A stretch of 64,000 nt of DNA. Source: Penelope pileata (taxonomy: Eukaryota > Chordata > Aves > Galliformes > Cracidae). Shown piece by piece: positions 14,690 to 28,300 of the stretch; within the stretch, counting starts at the first letter, position 1; each line of letters starts with the position of its first letter. The translations under genes and the position numbers were made by a program. The stretch is from contig WBMW01005007.1 of NCBI GenBank assembly GCA_013396635.1, forward strand, positions 371,585 through 435,584, written 5' to 3'. Below the pieces are notes generated by a model, which saw only the letters and a list, made by a program, of their open reading frames with translations, was not told the DNA's origin and searched no databases.

Positions 14690-15795
14690 GAGCACCAGGG
14701 AATAAAAAGTATTTCAGTGAATGAGAACCTAAATCTCTCTGGCAAAACCCAGAGGAACTCAAATTATTGTGGCTAATTTCTAATGTAACAGTAAAGCTTA
14801 CAGATAACTGAACAAAGTACCAAAGCAAGTGGTAGAGACAGTGTAACTAGATGCCTTCAAACAGCTTGGATGCTTGTATGGAAGGCTTCTGAGAAATATA
14901 CCCTTTTTCCAATCAAGAGCGAGAAAATGTGCTGAGCTAACCCCAGCAGCAACAGCCAGTATGAAACCAAAAAGCATCCAAACATTTACCTCTACAGATA
15001 AGAACATTTCAAAGTAGGGTTATCAGAAGAATGCCAGGCATGGAGAGTCCAGTGTTTACCTGAATAGGACAATGAACACAGAGCCATAATGAAAAGCCTC
15101 ATCAAGGAATCACAAGCAAAGGATAATTCAATAAACAGCTCCATCTCCCCCAAAGCAATGATCCTGAAACAGACTGGATGGAGCTGCCACCCTTCCGAAG
15201 CACAGGGACGTCTCCTAAAGCTAGCCCTATCTGCACTGGGTAAACTGGAAACATAAGCTGCAAAACACTATGAATAAAGCTTTTCCTTAACTCGTCTTTG
15301 ACAAGTGCCACAGAGAAATTCCCTCGTATCAGAGAACAGCAAGAAACTTAGTTTTTTGTCTTCTATTTGAAGCTGCAGTTAATCAGATATATGTCAGTAA
15401 AAGTTAATGTTTCCGTTTTAATGTATTCTGTTAAGATTTAACTTTCTGTCTGCCTCTTTGTGCTATTTTGGATTGAGGAAAGATGATACCAAACTAAAGG
15501 AAGACAAGAACATAGGAAAGTAAATGAAGATTGACTGCAGCTGAACCAGCACACCCTCTTAAAACGTTCTTCAGAGAGAGAAAAATGTCCCCAGCAAGCA
15601 TTGAGTTTGGGATGAGATTTTCAAGATTTCTGAACTTTATTCAGCAAAACCAACTGTGCCACTGAGACATGCATGTGCTCAGATTCACCAGTGACCTAAG
15701 CCTTACTCACTTCCACAGGAGATTTTTTCTAGAGAGAAGATATAGGCAATGTAGGCCATTGTTTTTTCCTCCAGTTGGAAACAATCTAAACAGCT

Positions 15796-15835
15796 GATAT
15801 TATATATTATATATATATATTATATACTGATATCT
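15796..15835. repeat. AT-only palindromic microsatellite
   Basis: An interrupted TA/TAT tract, about 40 bp of nearly pure A and T, with self-complementary sequence. It is likely polymorphic and hard to sequence. Confidence 0.75.
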
Positions 15836-16465
15836 GAATATTTAGAGAGCTTTCAGCGCTGACAGGTTTATAAGCAGGTGCAGGTTGCAAAGGAGGAAAA
15901 TCCAAATGATTTGTCGTTGCTGTTGTTCACAAAAAGGACATTAAACAAACAAAGTTTATGTTTCTTACTACTGTTTGGGAAGCTGAAAGGCATCAATAAC
16001 TGGAGGCGAAGCAGACTCCTATTTTGCAGGACTCTGCTTATGTTTTATTTCCTTCTCTAGTACTCAGTGATATGCTCTAAACTTCTTACAACAATCCCTA
16101 TGGATTCTGAAACTTAAATAAATTAAGTGCAATGACTTTGAAGCTTACTGAAAGAGGGGTGAAGACAACTTGTCTTTACCTCCTATCTGTCTGCCTGATA
16201 AACACAGGTAGAAGGAGAACAAAGTGTTCTCTATCCCCTTCTGCAAACAAAAGCCTAGTTTCAAAGGTATGGAACACCAAGTGAGAAGTGAGTATGCTTG
16301 CTGGATTAACACCCAGGATGGCTGCCCATGAAAAACTCTGATCTCCAGGAACAGTTCTGTTACAATGCCTTAGAGAAAGACTTGTCCCTTTCCCTGTGAA
16401 GGAGTAGGGGTTTCCACCAAAGTGGGCTTCTTTAATCTTCAAGCTATCTACTTTTTGCCCAAAGA

Positions 16466-16602
16466 AGTTGTGTGCACCCTGTTCCTGAAGCTGTTCAAGG
16501 CTGGATGGGGCCCTGGGCAATCTGATCTAGTGCCCCACAGCAAGAGGGTTCGAACTAGATGGCCTTTAACGTTGCTTCCAACCCAAGCCATTCTATGATT
16601 CA
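16466..16602 (+). mobile_element. CR1 LINE 3' end, short
   Basis: This is a sense-strand CR1 3' terminus of about 137 bp. The phrases gctggatggggccctgggca and agatggcctttaa are followed by the terminal ttccaaccca and a single copy of the 8-bp end motif attctatg. CR1 is the main LINE of bird genomes and is usually cut short at its 5' end, as here. It is the only CR1 in the window that lies opposite to UST transcription. The left edge is approximate. Confidence 0.9.
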
Positions 16603-18751
16603 GTCCCACTCTCCACTCTGTTGGCTTCTCACTAAGAGTTGTTGTGTAAAGCCTTGAGATATCTGTCAGGAAACATCATACTGATATTTAGATGCTTATT
16701 TAATTTCTAGGGTATCACCTGGCTTTTATGTTGAGCTGGTAGAAAAGTTAGGGTAAACAGGAAGAACTATATTCCATAGATAATTTGAGTTCAGCTATCC
16801 ATTATAGATGGACTATAAAGGAATAGTTTCAAAAAAACTCAACCAATCAACCAACCAACAAACCCAAACCAACACACAAGCAAAACTGGAACACTTTAAC
16901 AATACTGTACTATTTCTAATGCCTGTTTAACTCACATGCTTGAAATTTCTCCAAAATTGGTACATCACAGTCCACTCCCTAATGAAAGACAGTCTAAAAA
17001 AATCATCCTGGCATTAAAGAACAAAGAAAAATATCCAACATCCCACTTCACCATTAGATGTAACACCACCAATAAATTCTGAAACAAAACTAAAACTCAC
17101 AAATGTTTTATTTATCAGAAAACACTAGGAAATGCTAAACCAAAAGTAAGCAGTGTTGATGTACCTCAATGGTATCTCATCTAAAAGATGAATCACCCTC
17201 TTCACTACTAGATGACTACTAGTCAAAACAATTTTTTTCTGAATAAAAGGAAAACTACATTTTTCGGGTTTGTAAGTAACAACCAAAAAGGAAGTTGCAA
17301 ATATTTTTATATCTTTTATGTAGTTCTATATATTTTCATAAACTTGTATTGGAAGAGAAGTAGATAGATTTAACCTTATGGATGCACTACAGAAGAAACA
17401 TGTTACCTGTATGACAAGGATGCATCCTATTTATAGAAATGGAATCAGAGGAGGAGCAAAGAGGTAACCGTGTTCATGTTTTTCTCATATATCTAATGCA
17501 ATGTACCATCTGTGAAAAATCAATTTAACGCAAGAACTTCCATTTGACCCTGAGGCATGCTACTTGTTTGATCCTGCATTTTGGCTGGGAGAAGAGATGA
17601 TTTACTGAAGAGGCGAAGTCCTATTCTAATGAGTTCTATAATTTAAAAACGTAAACAGAACTGTCGCAGAATCAGACTTGAGAACATGGAAGACCAAAAT
17701 TCTGTTTAACTCTTCAGATTTTCATGCAATGAAATCATGCCAATAGTCAGCTACAGACCAAAGAAACTTTTAATTGCTCAAAATACTTTGTTTTCAGAAC
17801 CTCCCCCCCTTTCAGTTTAGCATTTCTCTACCCATGCCTGAAGCCATATAGTAAAAGCAGATGCACTAATATTACTGCATAAACAAAACACTGGGAAGCT
17901 AGGCAAGCTCTTGCAAAGACCTCTAGAAAATTCACACTTCTACAGAAACTCTTTTATCTGAACACCAGGAGTCCAACTTAGTAGCACAGATGGCACAGAT
18001 CCTGAATATAATTTTCAAATGAAATTTAAAGCCTGGGCAATAACCAACTGCAGTCAGCTTTAACCTCCGTATCCTGGCTAAATACTAACTGGCATAACTC
18101 ATTCACACCCTTCCAAAAATTCCTCAGAAGCTTCATCCAAACTCAATTTTCTTCACATTCTATGCTATAAATGTCTCTAGAGTCTTACCGTGTAATTTAA
18201 ATAGCTGCTACTTTTTATGACAGAAGGGATTACACTCCCATGATACGGAGTGTAATTCATTTACATGGTTTATACATCTGTATCCTGTAGAATCAGGACT
18301 ATTTTGCCAGTACAAAATTAAATTGATTAAATAAAATCAGTTCAGGTACAAAATTAATGAACTTTGTGGAGTTTTCATTCTTAGATTAGCATCTGATTCT
18401 ACAGAGAAGAAATGTTCAAGAACAGTCTGCTACCACTTTTAAAACACTAATGCACAGCTTTAAGACCCATGTTACCATCTCATGCATGTTGGCTGGAAAT
18501 GTTATAAATGAAGGTAACCTTAGTGGCAAAAGCATGCAAAAGCTTCTTGGCTTTTAAAAAACATAATGTACCTAACTATTTTGTAGCAAAGAGACAGTAG
18601 GAAAAAAAAACTCTGAATGCAACTTTCAGTGCCAGAAAGGAGAAAAAGTCTATTGCATTGTTCGTATTTTAAAAAGAAGGGAAAACACATTCTATGTATT
18701 ACAACTATTTGAAATCATCGAAAAATATTTTTAAATGAAAAAATGCCTTAC

Positions 18752-18831
18752 CTTGAGAAGTTGAGGAAATGAACATGTCTAGTGAATAAATAGGGCTGCT
18801 CAGCAGTGCTTATGTTTTTGATCAATTCCAT
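18752..18831 (-). CDS. UST: UST exon 4: catalytic histidine segment
   Basis: This 80-bp exon has 26 whole codons plus AG, the first two bases of an Arg codon completed by exon 5. It begins MELIKNISTAEQPYLF and ends with TRHVHFLNFS. In the related HS2ST1 a histidine in an HGHVSFLDF segment is the proposed catalytic base. The aligned RHVHFLNF here keeps a histidine at that place, so the enzyme looks competent; this assignment is by family analogy. Two N-glycosylation sequons are visible, NIS and NFS. The minus-strand acceptor is ttctttttag|atg and the donor is caag|gtaagg. Retention of the intron would stop the frame at once (AGG then TAA). The ATG at the exon start is an internal Met, not a start codon. 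Confidence 0.97.
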
Positions 18832-21800
18832 CTAAAAAGAATTAACAAATCAAATTGTCTATGTTATGTCAAGGCACATTTGGAGACAAATACAAGTATC
18901 AAATAAAATACAGGGATTTAATTTTCCAGTCAGCATTACTCGGGTACTCCTTCTCCACCATCCCTCCCAAATATTGTTAGCAAAATAGCTATTTCATGCC
19001 TAAGCAAAAAGGTTAAAGATGCAAACACCATCATGCCATTATGGAGCTTATTTACTTCCGAAAGTGGGTATCAATTTAAAGAAAGGCATAAACTAAAAGA
19101 AAAAGCTAAATTCTGCAGCAGAACATTGCAAGTGGCAGCTGCCTTCTGAAGACACTGGCTCTGTTAGCTAGAATGCCAAAATGAAAAATGTCTGAAAATG
19201 TAACAGAAAGCAGGAGTTGAGCCAATGGCCAGAAGAGCATGGCAGACTACTATGTCCAGACCATATAAATATTGAGCTACCTCTAAGGGATATCAATCGT
19301 TATTTTATTTTTTTATTTTTCAGTTTTGATATTCTGACATTTTGCCATGGTTTTTACACTGCATGTTACATTTTGTTGCTTCTCATCCATCTTTCATTCT
19401 CCCCTTTTTTTTCTCTAGGATGCACACCCTTTGTCTTTCAGACAAGACCAAGTACAGACATTTAATTCCTGGGATCAAATAATAAAGTGCACAAACAAAT
19501 ATGCTCTTCTCTACCTTCAACAATTGTATACACAAGTGTACAACAAGCACTGAAGCAATTTGTTCTCAGGGCAGATCTTTTCCTGTCAAAGGAGTATGAG
19601 TATACCAAGCTTTATGCCTGAGAAAGGCTGCAAACCCAAGGAAATGGAACAAAAAGGAGACCAGCAAAAGAAATACAGCATGAATAGAACAGAGAAACAA
19701 GAAAACAGGGAGAAGATGTGTGATTAATAACAATACAGCAAGAAGGGAATAAGCCCTCTAGCTTTAGTTGGTCATATTTAGACTCTACACTGTTTGCCTC
19801 AAGTACAAGCAATTCTTCACAAAGCTCCTCCAGTAAAATAAAAATGCAATGAGCGAGAAACTCAGCAACCTAAAGAGCAGAACTTGCTCAGGCCCAATTA
19901 GAAAGCCCAAGACACCTTGTAATAATGGCCACAAAATCATTGAGTGTATTTTGTTAATGCTCTGAGAAGACAAGGGCCTTCCTAGCAAACCAAATAAGCT
20001 GACATTTAGTTAGGACTGGTAACTCTTGCTGCCAAAAAATTAAATTCATCTACCTTGTTTCCAGAAGGAAACAGAAGAAAAACTCTAGGGGCTGGATATC
20101 ATTTGTTTTTATTCAACTGAGTTACAGGAGAATTGAAATTCTCAAAACTGTATGAAGCTTTCTGCTGTACGGTTATTTTACCTGTGTTACTCTATCTATC
20201 TGTATGAATGAACAGCAGAAGGAAGATGTTAATACAGGATAAACTCTACTCAAGTCACTACTGTCACCACTGTAATTCCATCTCAGAATAAACAAAGAAC
20301 CATAATTACAGCATAAATATGGAGATGTAAATGTTATTATAAATGCAAGAAGTAATTACACTGAGTTAAAATATATAGGCAGCTTTAAAATAATAATGAC
20401 AAATAAATGTGTGTGGTGTGGTACATGTGAGTGCTACCACACGAGCCTCCCTTGCCTCACCTTGTGTTAGGCACCAACTGGCCAGCACCTCAACGCTTCC
20501 CTTGTGCTTCACCTCATGCGTCAGGCTTGGGTCAGTCTGCTGCTGGCCTAACAGAGGACTGCTGCACCAGGAGCTAAAGCAGTCTGCAAAGATGCACGCA
20601 GATAGCTGGACAGCATCTGGCTGCCTGGCTTTCTATTTTTAAGCTCTCGCTACCAAACCCAATCTCTTGTGCTATGATAATAACTTACTCCAAAGCAGAT
20701 GCAGAATTTTGTTTTGACTTGAAGTACCTTCATATTTAGACACTTAATGTTCAACTGGACTTGTAAGCAGATGTGGATAAAGCCACAATGTGCATACGAA
20801 CAAACAAGCACAAAACATTCTTTTAAAAATCCTGCCAAAAGGGTAAGCAAGGCTCAACAGATACAATACCCAGATGTCAGGAGGGAAAAACAAATAACTG
20901 TAATGGCTCACAGCCACATGCAAATTGTGGCCATACTTCCCATGGGCCTCTCTCTTCTCTGATCCCACTGAACTTTTTTCAGTTTAATGAGCCAAACGTA
21001 CTGCTCAGGAATACGAAGTAATCAGCCCTCTTTTAAGATGACGCAAAAAGAAAAGATCTTCCAGTGTCTCCCAGAAGAGTAGAGCGCCTAGTATTTCTCT
21101 TCTACAAGATGACAAGCTCAGAGGATGACCCGTCAAGAATCATGAATGGAGGAGAGCTCAGAAAATCAAGTACCTTTGGATGGAATGGCCATGCAGGAAG
21201 GAGAGAGATACAAGTACCATCCAGTAGATGATCTTAAACCATCCTAAATGCTGATTTGCTCCCTAACATAGCATCTTTCCACCACTGCATCTCCTTGCTT
21301 AAGCTTTCACTCTTTTTTCTCCAAAATTCATTTTCTGCATTGACTTTGAAACAGGACCTTTAAACAAGACCAGATCTGCAAACTGAGGCAACTCTGTAAA
21401 TTGCAAGGTATTTTTTAATCCTAAAGCACAACTGAGCAAGAAAACCATGAGGCCACGCTCCCAGGAAAAAAGTTTTTCCTTAAACTACTGCCCTACACTA
21501 TCACTGTAGGATCTCAGCTGGCCATACAGAAGAAATCAAGTCATCACGTTCAGCAGTGTATTTATGAGTATGTTCAGTTGCTGCGTTGTAAATAACAATC
21601 CAGCAGATGGCATAGTGAAATGATTTGGAGAGAGACTGCAAGGGGCCCTCCCCAAAAGGAAAGAAACGTGGAGGATGGCTTTGCTCCAGCCACAGCATTG
21701 TTCCTGCATCAAAAGTCAGCTTTGCGAGATAGGATATCTTCTCTCCCTCTTCCATAAACATCTATCCTCCTGCGCTGGCCTGCTCATAGTAGTCCCATTT

Positions 21801-24800
21801 AGTTTGAGATTTGTAATAGGTAAATTGCACTGGGAACAAAAGAAATAATCAGATGATAATCTTCCCTAGAGAACAGACTACTCTTAAGCTGCTGCATTGC
21901 ACTGGGAGAGAATCTGAAGTCAAAATGTACAAAAATGGTGAGGCAACTGATTTTCCAAGTGAGGTCAGCTGAAAGACACTGTGGTTTCCACTAACACTGA
22001 TACAAATAAGAGAAAAATGGTCTGTATCTGCCTCTCTTTCGAGTTGTTTACCTTCTTCTATACCAGTTAGAGCCTCTACTGAAGGCATGCAGGGTTCAGA
22101 AAGCACAAGTATCTACAGGCGCTTGGTATATCACTTTCATCTTGGTATTACTTCATTTCCATAAACAAATCAGAGCTCACAGGAACGAGACCAGATCTTC
22201 ATTTTAAACTCTTCATTTTAAACAAGTTTTGGAATTGTTTCAAAAATTTCTTCAACTCCCCAAACTGCTAGGACTAATTTTCTGTCTTTAAAAGCATTTA
22301 AGAAAAATTAGCAATGGATTTTCAGTGTGTTAAACTTGAACTATGCATAAAGCTGGCTGCCTGTCCAAAAGGATGGGTGGTAGAGAGAAATGATGCGAGG
22401 ACCAACTATCAGTTACTCCCATATGCGACCAGTATTTGCATATCTATAAACATACTCATTTTTCCTTCTCTGAATGCAAAAAAATGGGGGTGGGATAGTC
22501 AGAGAAAGGGAAGAATTAATTTTGCACCAGTACATCTGTCACTCTAAAGCCACATTAATTAGGTTGACTTTGTATACATAAATACTACACATGAGTTGTG
22601 TAATTAGAAGTTTCCAATTGTTAATTGAAAATATTGCAGTAAATGGGAAGGCACAAATTAACTCATCTTTTTCCAGAAGCCACTCCCTTATGCCATGGAT
22701 GTTCTATGGCTGCACTTCTAATTGCTGGCAGGCAGATGCAATTTGGGAAGATTTCTTACTAGGAAGAAGACTGGAAAAGGCACCAAGCATATGGATTCCA
22801 GTCACATGCGATCTCCATAGTCATTAAGAACACCTACATGCTTAACTTTATTTAACAATAGCAGACTGCACAAGCTAAATATTTACAGAAAAATCTTGGC
22901 TGGATCAGAGCTTTAACCAAACATAGGACAGACAAATGACAGCAGGAAGAGAGCAATAACATCTCGAGCAAGCAGCCCATGCTCGTGCTGGGAGCCTACA
23001 GCCCAGCCCAGACCTCTTTTCTCTCATTCCAATGCCTGGAGCCTGAGACCATTCATTCTCTTAATTGCCTCTTATGTACACCACATTAAAGATGGGAGAA
23101 ATATTTCATTTTTCATACTCTGCTCACAAAAAAAAATGAGAAGACAACTGAAAATACCCTAAGCAAGAGAACAGTTAGTGTCTCCAGGCATGTAACCTGT
23201 GCTTTTCAGAAAAACTACTTATTGAATTATGAACCGGTTGTAAATATGTGAATAAGCCATAAATTAAAATAAAGTGACTCAAGTTATTGAAGAGCAGACT
23301 AGGGAGTAATTCCTCAGCTCTGTAGCAATATGTTCTCCACTATCTCTGTTTCTGCATGTTTGTCCTACAGTAACCTAACAGCTTCTGGAGTGCAAAAAAT
23401 AATGCAACTATTCATCTCTATCAGTATACCGGTTGCATCAAAAATCTGTTTGAGCTTCTCTTGAATCTTGATACATTGGACTAAAGTAGGGAAGACTGTT
23501 TACGTATGATCTTTTATTACGTTTAACAAGTTCTCTGGCTATCAGAGAAATGCAGCAGATCACGAGAGTGAGAGATTGTGGCTGTTACTTCCTTAGAGGC
23601 TTTCAGATTCTAATCAGTAATCAAACTTGACAGATATAATCAAAACAAAATTCAAACAACCCAAAACACAAAATCAATCACACCAATAAAAATCCCCTAT
23701 CCCATATCCAACAGTTAAGCAGAAAATGCTAAAAGCAGAAAGAGTAACACAAGACAGTTTGCTTCCTGACCTGATGAGACTGCTTTGCAAACTGCCCAGG
23801 CTCCGCGTTGCTGACAGCGCAGTGCCAGCCGCAGCCCCCTGCGCACACACTGGTGCTGCAGCCCCAGGCTCTGCCTCTGCCCTTGGTCACCGAGTGGGGC
23901 TGAGCAGTGCAGCAGGGAGGACGCTGGCCTCTTCAGCAGCCTTTTGGCTGGTGTGGCAGCCCTGGATAGCCAGTCCCTATCACTGGCCAAACACAAGTGC
24001 CCTGGAGGGTCAGGTGAACTGCTCGCTGCCTGCAGGATCCCGATGGCTACACTGGAAGGAGGGAACGTGGGAACTCCAGTAGCAACATCTGCTCCCGAAT
24101 TCTAAATTGGAACAAGCTGTTATATCTGAAATAATAAACATTGAAACTTATGCTCATAAAAAGGCTACAGATAACCACAGGAGGATAACTCTGGTAGACC
24201 CATGTCTGTATTTTGATCATTGCATACATCCTCTCATGGTTTGTAGACTGCTAATCTTAGGAGTGATGCAGACATTTGCTGCAGCACTTACCTGAATCAA
24301 CAGATCAAAAGAACAGCTGTGGGCAATGTGTAACAGCCATGTGTAAGGCATCTGAATTAATCAGTACACCCTTGAGGCTTCTGGAGTTTTTCCGTGTTAC
24401 TTGCATCAATACCTACTGATGGCATTGAAACTTACGGTGAGCCCATGGTTACCCTAGATACAAATGAATTTAAATAACTACATCTTTTGTGCAATCAAAG
24501 CTGCAAAAATAATGTCCTCCATGGCTTTAAGGGAACATGAAAAGGAGTGTCCAGGTAGAGAAGTTTTACTTGTATTTGCTTTACATTGTATGATAATGTG
24601 AAAAAGGCGGATGAGTGGGAAGCTGAGACGGGATCAAGGATATGCTGGACTACAGCAACATGGGTTAGCATGGCTCTGGGCAAGAATTTTTTGAAGCTAG
24701 TGATTATTAAAAGTGAATGGGAAAAGTGAGCAAAGAAACTGCTGGCTCTTACTCACTCATACTCTGCTTAAAGAGCTGGCATGTCTATGTGACAAATGGC

Positions 24801-25159
24801 TACCCCCTGCAGGTACATTAAAATAGGTCCCAGAAGCTGTTAGCATCTAACTTCACCCGTAGAAACCCTTATTACATCTCTGGACTGATGCTGGGCTAAC
24901 CGCTATCTTGAGTACATTCAAGAGCTAGCTTACTGGAAGCTAGTTTTCTTGTAACCCTCCACATCATGTTGCTTTTGGCCCTAGCACCCATTTTTCCTGT
25001 TAACTGAAGGCACTTCGAGGATGATGAATTCTAGCAGATTACTCAGGTCAAAAAAGTAATATAGCATTTCAGTATAATTTATGCTCGTATATCTCTTTGT
25101 TTCTCAGCTTCACAAACAGAATAATAGAACAGGCTCTAAGCTGAGAAGGAGTAACTTAC
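18832..25159 (-). other. UST: UST intron 3 (6,328 bp)
   Basis: This is the intron between exons 3 and 4 (donor gtaagt, acceptor ttctttttag). It is mostly AT-rich, with two locally GC-rich patches near 20.41-20.63 kb and 23.77-24.08 kb. No recognised mobile element or coding exon is present. A 118-codon open frame at 23726-24082 follows the GC-rich patch and has no known domain. Confidence 0.85.
20416..20442. repeat. Perfect 8-bp inverted repeat
   Basis: GTGTGGTA and TACCACAC are exact reverse complements around an 11-base loop. It sits at the edge of a locally GC-rich patch in intron 3. A hairpin of this size is expected by chance in a window this long. Confidence 0.6.
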
Positions 25160-25315
25160 CTGCTCATTTTTGGTCAGTCTTGTTTTGTTATGAATGTCGG
25201 ATGTTACCAGGTTGAATCCATGTTTCTCTGATAAAATTCTCAAAAGCAAAACCACAGTTCGACTCCCACACTTTCCAACTCTGTTGTAGACCACCTGGCT
25301 GGGGAAAGGAAGTAC
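25160..25315 (-). CDS. UST: UST exon 3: 5'-PAPS-binding loop
   Basis: This exon is 156 bp, exactly 52 codons, phase 0 at both ends. It starts VLPFPSQVVYN and ends TRLTKNEQ. Residues 12-20 of the exon, RVGKCGSRT, form the 5'-phosphosulfate-binding loop that contacts the 5'-phosphosulfate of PAPS. After it comes the helix-forming TVVLLLRILSEKHGFN. One sequon, NKT, is present. Minus-strand splice sites are a T-rich tract ending atttag and the donor cag|gtaagt. A 71-codon open frame at 25188-25403 in another frame is a shadow of this exon. Because the length is a multiple of three and the flanking phases match, skipping this exon would keep the frame but remove the loop. Confidence 0.98.
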
Positions 25316-28300
25316 CTAAATAAAGATTGAAAAAAATGGAGTCAGTATATCGCATTTTTGCTTCTTTGCATCTCAGCCACAGAATGTTTTGCCTGTAAGA
25401 CAAAAGAGAAGTAGAAGAGAATTTCTAGGACTCTGCCCACATCAGAAGCATTCATTTCCAGCAGCAAGCTATCAGTTCTTCAGAATAAAAAGCACATGGT
25501 TCAGGAGATGGCAAACATGGAATTCCCCCTTGTGATCCAGTTTAAAGTAACAGAGCAGATTAGTAGCTACTCAAGAAAAACTAAGCCACAGCTGATGTCT
25601 TCCAGCGAAGATGATGATGAGCTTAAGCCAGTTGACTGCCTCCATACAAATAAAAGCAGTGAACTAGCACTGCAATTTGGCAGCTCCAAGTGAAGTTGAC
25701 CTCATGAAAGAGGAATGCTCGAGTTGCAAAGCTTCAGCTTAGAAGGAAAAAAAAAAATAAAAATGCAACAACCAATTGGAGAGAGCTAAAATTAATCAAT
25801 TGTTTCAATCTAAAATATAAACAAGAATCTTCCAACGTCTTAGAGAAGGAATCACGCCACTGGCGAGCTATGTACTTGTGCAAAAAACAATGCCAGGGCC
25901 ACTGCTGGGCCTGGAGGACAAAGGGCACAACTTTGGTCACACAGGTGACATTCACTCAATGCCAAACCAGACTGGCCACACCCCACTTGCCTACTGGCAG
26001 TGGTCTCCAGCCCAAGTCACTCTTGCAGCATGCTCTCCCCCCTGTTTGGAAGACTGTTAGTTGACTTGGGCTAAAACTATGTCAAGGATTTACTACACCA
26101 AATAATTTAACAGAATGAGCAGCTGCGATCCCAGGCCTCCTGCATCTGCTGCAGGCCTCAGTGCTCTTTACAAACATCATCTCTCTGAAGCTGAAGTTTC
26201 TTTTTGTCTCCAAAAGCACAAAACAGAAGGTAGAAACGTTTGAAATATCTTCTTTCAGTTATTTCTCAAAAATTCCTACCATAGTTGGGCAACAGTTTCT
26301 ACATGACATTTATTACTGCCTTTGAGGCAAAGACAGAGAGGCCATGGGTGCAGGTGGAGTACTTGTGTGGCTGCACTAGTATTTTTGAGAGGCACAACGA
26401 CCAGAGCTGCACATAATAGCTAACTAATTGCTTTAACACAGCTTAAGTATTCTAGAAGAGAAGTGCTTCGAAAGTAAACAAAGCAACATGTCACTGACAG
26501 CGCTTTGTATGCTTGACTGATGTTAGTGAATTTAGCATTTTAACCAAGGAGTTTACTGCCAGACATACTGAAGCTCACTTTAGAGCAATCACAGGACTAA
26601 CAAGATCAACAACACAGGAAGCAGTTTGGTTTGAACCCCAGATCATCCAGGAAAAGGTAACAGCTCTATAGTCACAACTTTCAAGGATGAAAGAATAGGA
26701 CAACCGAGAGGTGAACGTGTTTTCATCATTTGTGGATGTAAAAAATGTAAGGATACAAACATCACAAAGGTTTTCATTACAGTAAGTCCAGTGATGAATT
26801 ATGGCCACAAGTCTGTCTGCACCTGATATAAAACGGTACCAAAATTCAGAATTACTAAGTATCTTGAAGACAGATACCTGCAGGCTTGCCAAACAGAGAC
26901 CTCCCATGGACAAGTGAGCACCCACCTCTGCTCCATGGAGTGAAGTCTCCTCAAAGTCTCCTCTTGGCTATTTCCTTTCTGACAGCCAGCAGGGAAAAGG
27001 CTGTTGATTATTTCTCCAAATGAATATTTAAAAATACCTTTTATTAGCTGCCAGATTACAAACTGAAGTTCATTAAGCCTGCTTTCATGTATTTGCACCA
27101 GCAGTTTTCCACTTCTGGAAAATGTGGAAAATGTCTGTCTTGCCTTTGAGTCAAAAAAACTGATGTTGTGGCTGATGGACTCATCTTTTAAATATTATAT
27201 GTCCTATCACAACATAGACATTTTTCATTCAGAATCATTTATTTTTTGTTACTAGAGCCTTAATCAATTGTTTGTATTCAGTCATGCCTGATGTGGTGCC
27301 CAAAGAACACCAATGCCTCTCCTCTGCTGTCCTCACTGAGCTCTCTCCCTGTCCCCTCTACAGTTCTCCCTCACTAACCTAGGCACCCAACTTTTACAAC
27401 AGGCAAACAAAGCTTCTTCTGCAGGGTGATCTGGCAGAGCAAGATTTCTGTTCATCCAGCAGTTTTGATTTCTTCAGTGTGTTGAGATAGGGTCACTGTT
27501 TCTTCACCATTATGTATTGAATGCTAATTTTAGTTATTTCCTTAAAAAAAATCCTTCTAGCTCCTAAGTTTCAGCTGATCCTTACTGGTAGCAAAGACAA
27601 GATTGATGAAGCATTGACCTTGCATACGCTAGCCTACTGTTTATCTTCAGAATGCCAGTCCCTTAGCTCAATGTCACTCACACAGTGTCTCCTGGAACTC
27701 AGATCCACAAAACACAGTACAACACATTTCTACTAGTTACTGCTCAAATACTACTGCTATCTGATATTCCAGAATTTCCTTGACTTAGGCTGGATACCAA
27801 AGCAAAATGGTGAGAAATTGCATAATGTTGTAGACATCCACCTTGCATAGTCATTCCTGAAGCATATACAAAAGACTGTCCTGTCTACTTCGTAAAATGG
27901 ATAAAACTTGTTATTTATCTTCTAATAGCAGAGTATTTTGTCGTTCCAGTACATATTTCTAATGTGTCAGAAGTCACATGCCACATATCACTGTCACATG
28001 CACCATGCCTTAAAAAAACGAACAACCACATAGAACTATTCTACCAATCAGGGTCACTGCAAGAAAAGAACTATTCCATATCAGACTTGAGATTTGCAGA
28101 CTGGTTTAGAAGCTCATACCATAAAACTGGGAAACCAGAAAGCACAAGTAGTAATTCACTGTTCTAAACGAAGCTGGATGCAGCTTTGTTTTGTTCGTGG
28201 ATGATTTCCATGGGCTCTTCTGTCAGGAAAAGGCATTCTGAAGTCACATTATCACTTTAAACAAATATTTGGAAAAGCAAATAGCAGCTTCACTTCATAC

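Larger units (their letters stand above)
4793..18751 (-). other. UST: UST intron 4 (13,959 bp)
   Basis: The intron is bounded by the gtaagg donor of exon 4 and the cccaccag acceptor of exon 5. The content I can see is one plus-strand CR1 3' end near 16.5 kb, an A run followed by an A/C-rich tract near 12.0 kb, a short AT palindrome near 15.8 kb and small tandem duplications near 7.3 and 14.65 kb. The rest shows no gene or repeat that I recognise. Confidence 0.85.

Noticed and set aside
16545..16570. tRNA T-loop-like word ggttcgaa
   Set aside because: It is part of the CR1 3' end; no acceptor stem or anticodon arm surrounds it.
23726..24082. 118-codon plus-strand open frame
   Set aside because: It follows a GC-rich patch where stop codons are rare; no family resemblance, and a frame also exists on the other strand.
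25188..25403. 71-codon minus-strand open frame over UST exon 3
   Set aside because: It is an out-of-frame shadow of the real exon, which is supported by splice sites and family motifs.
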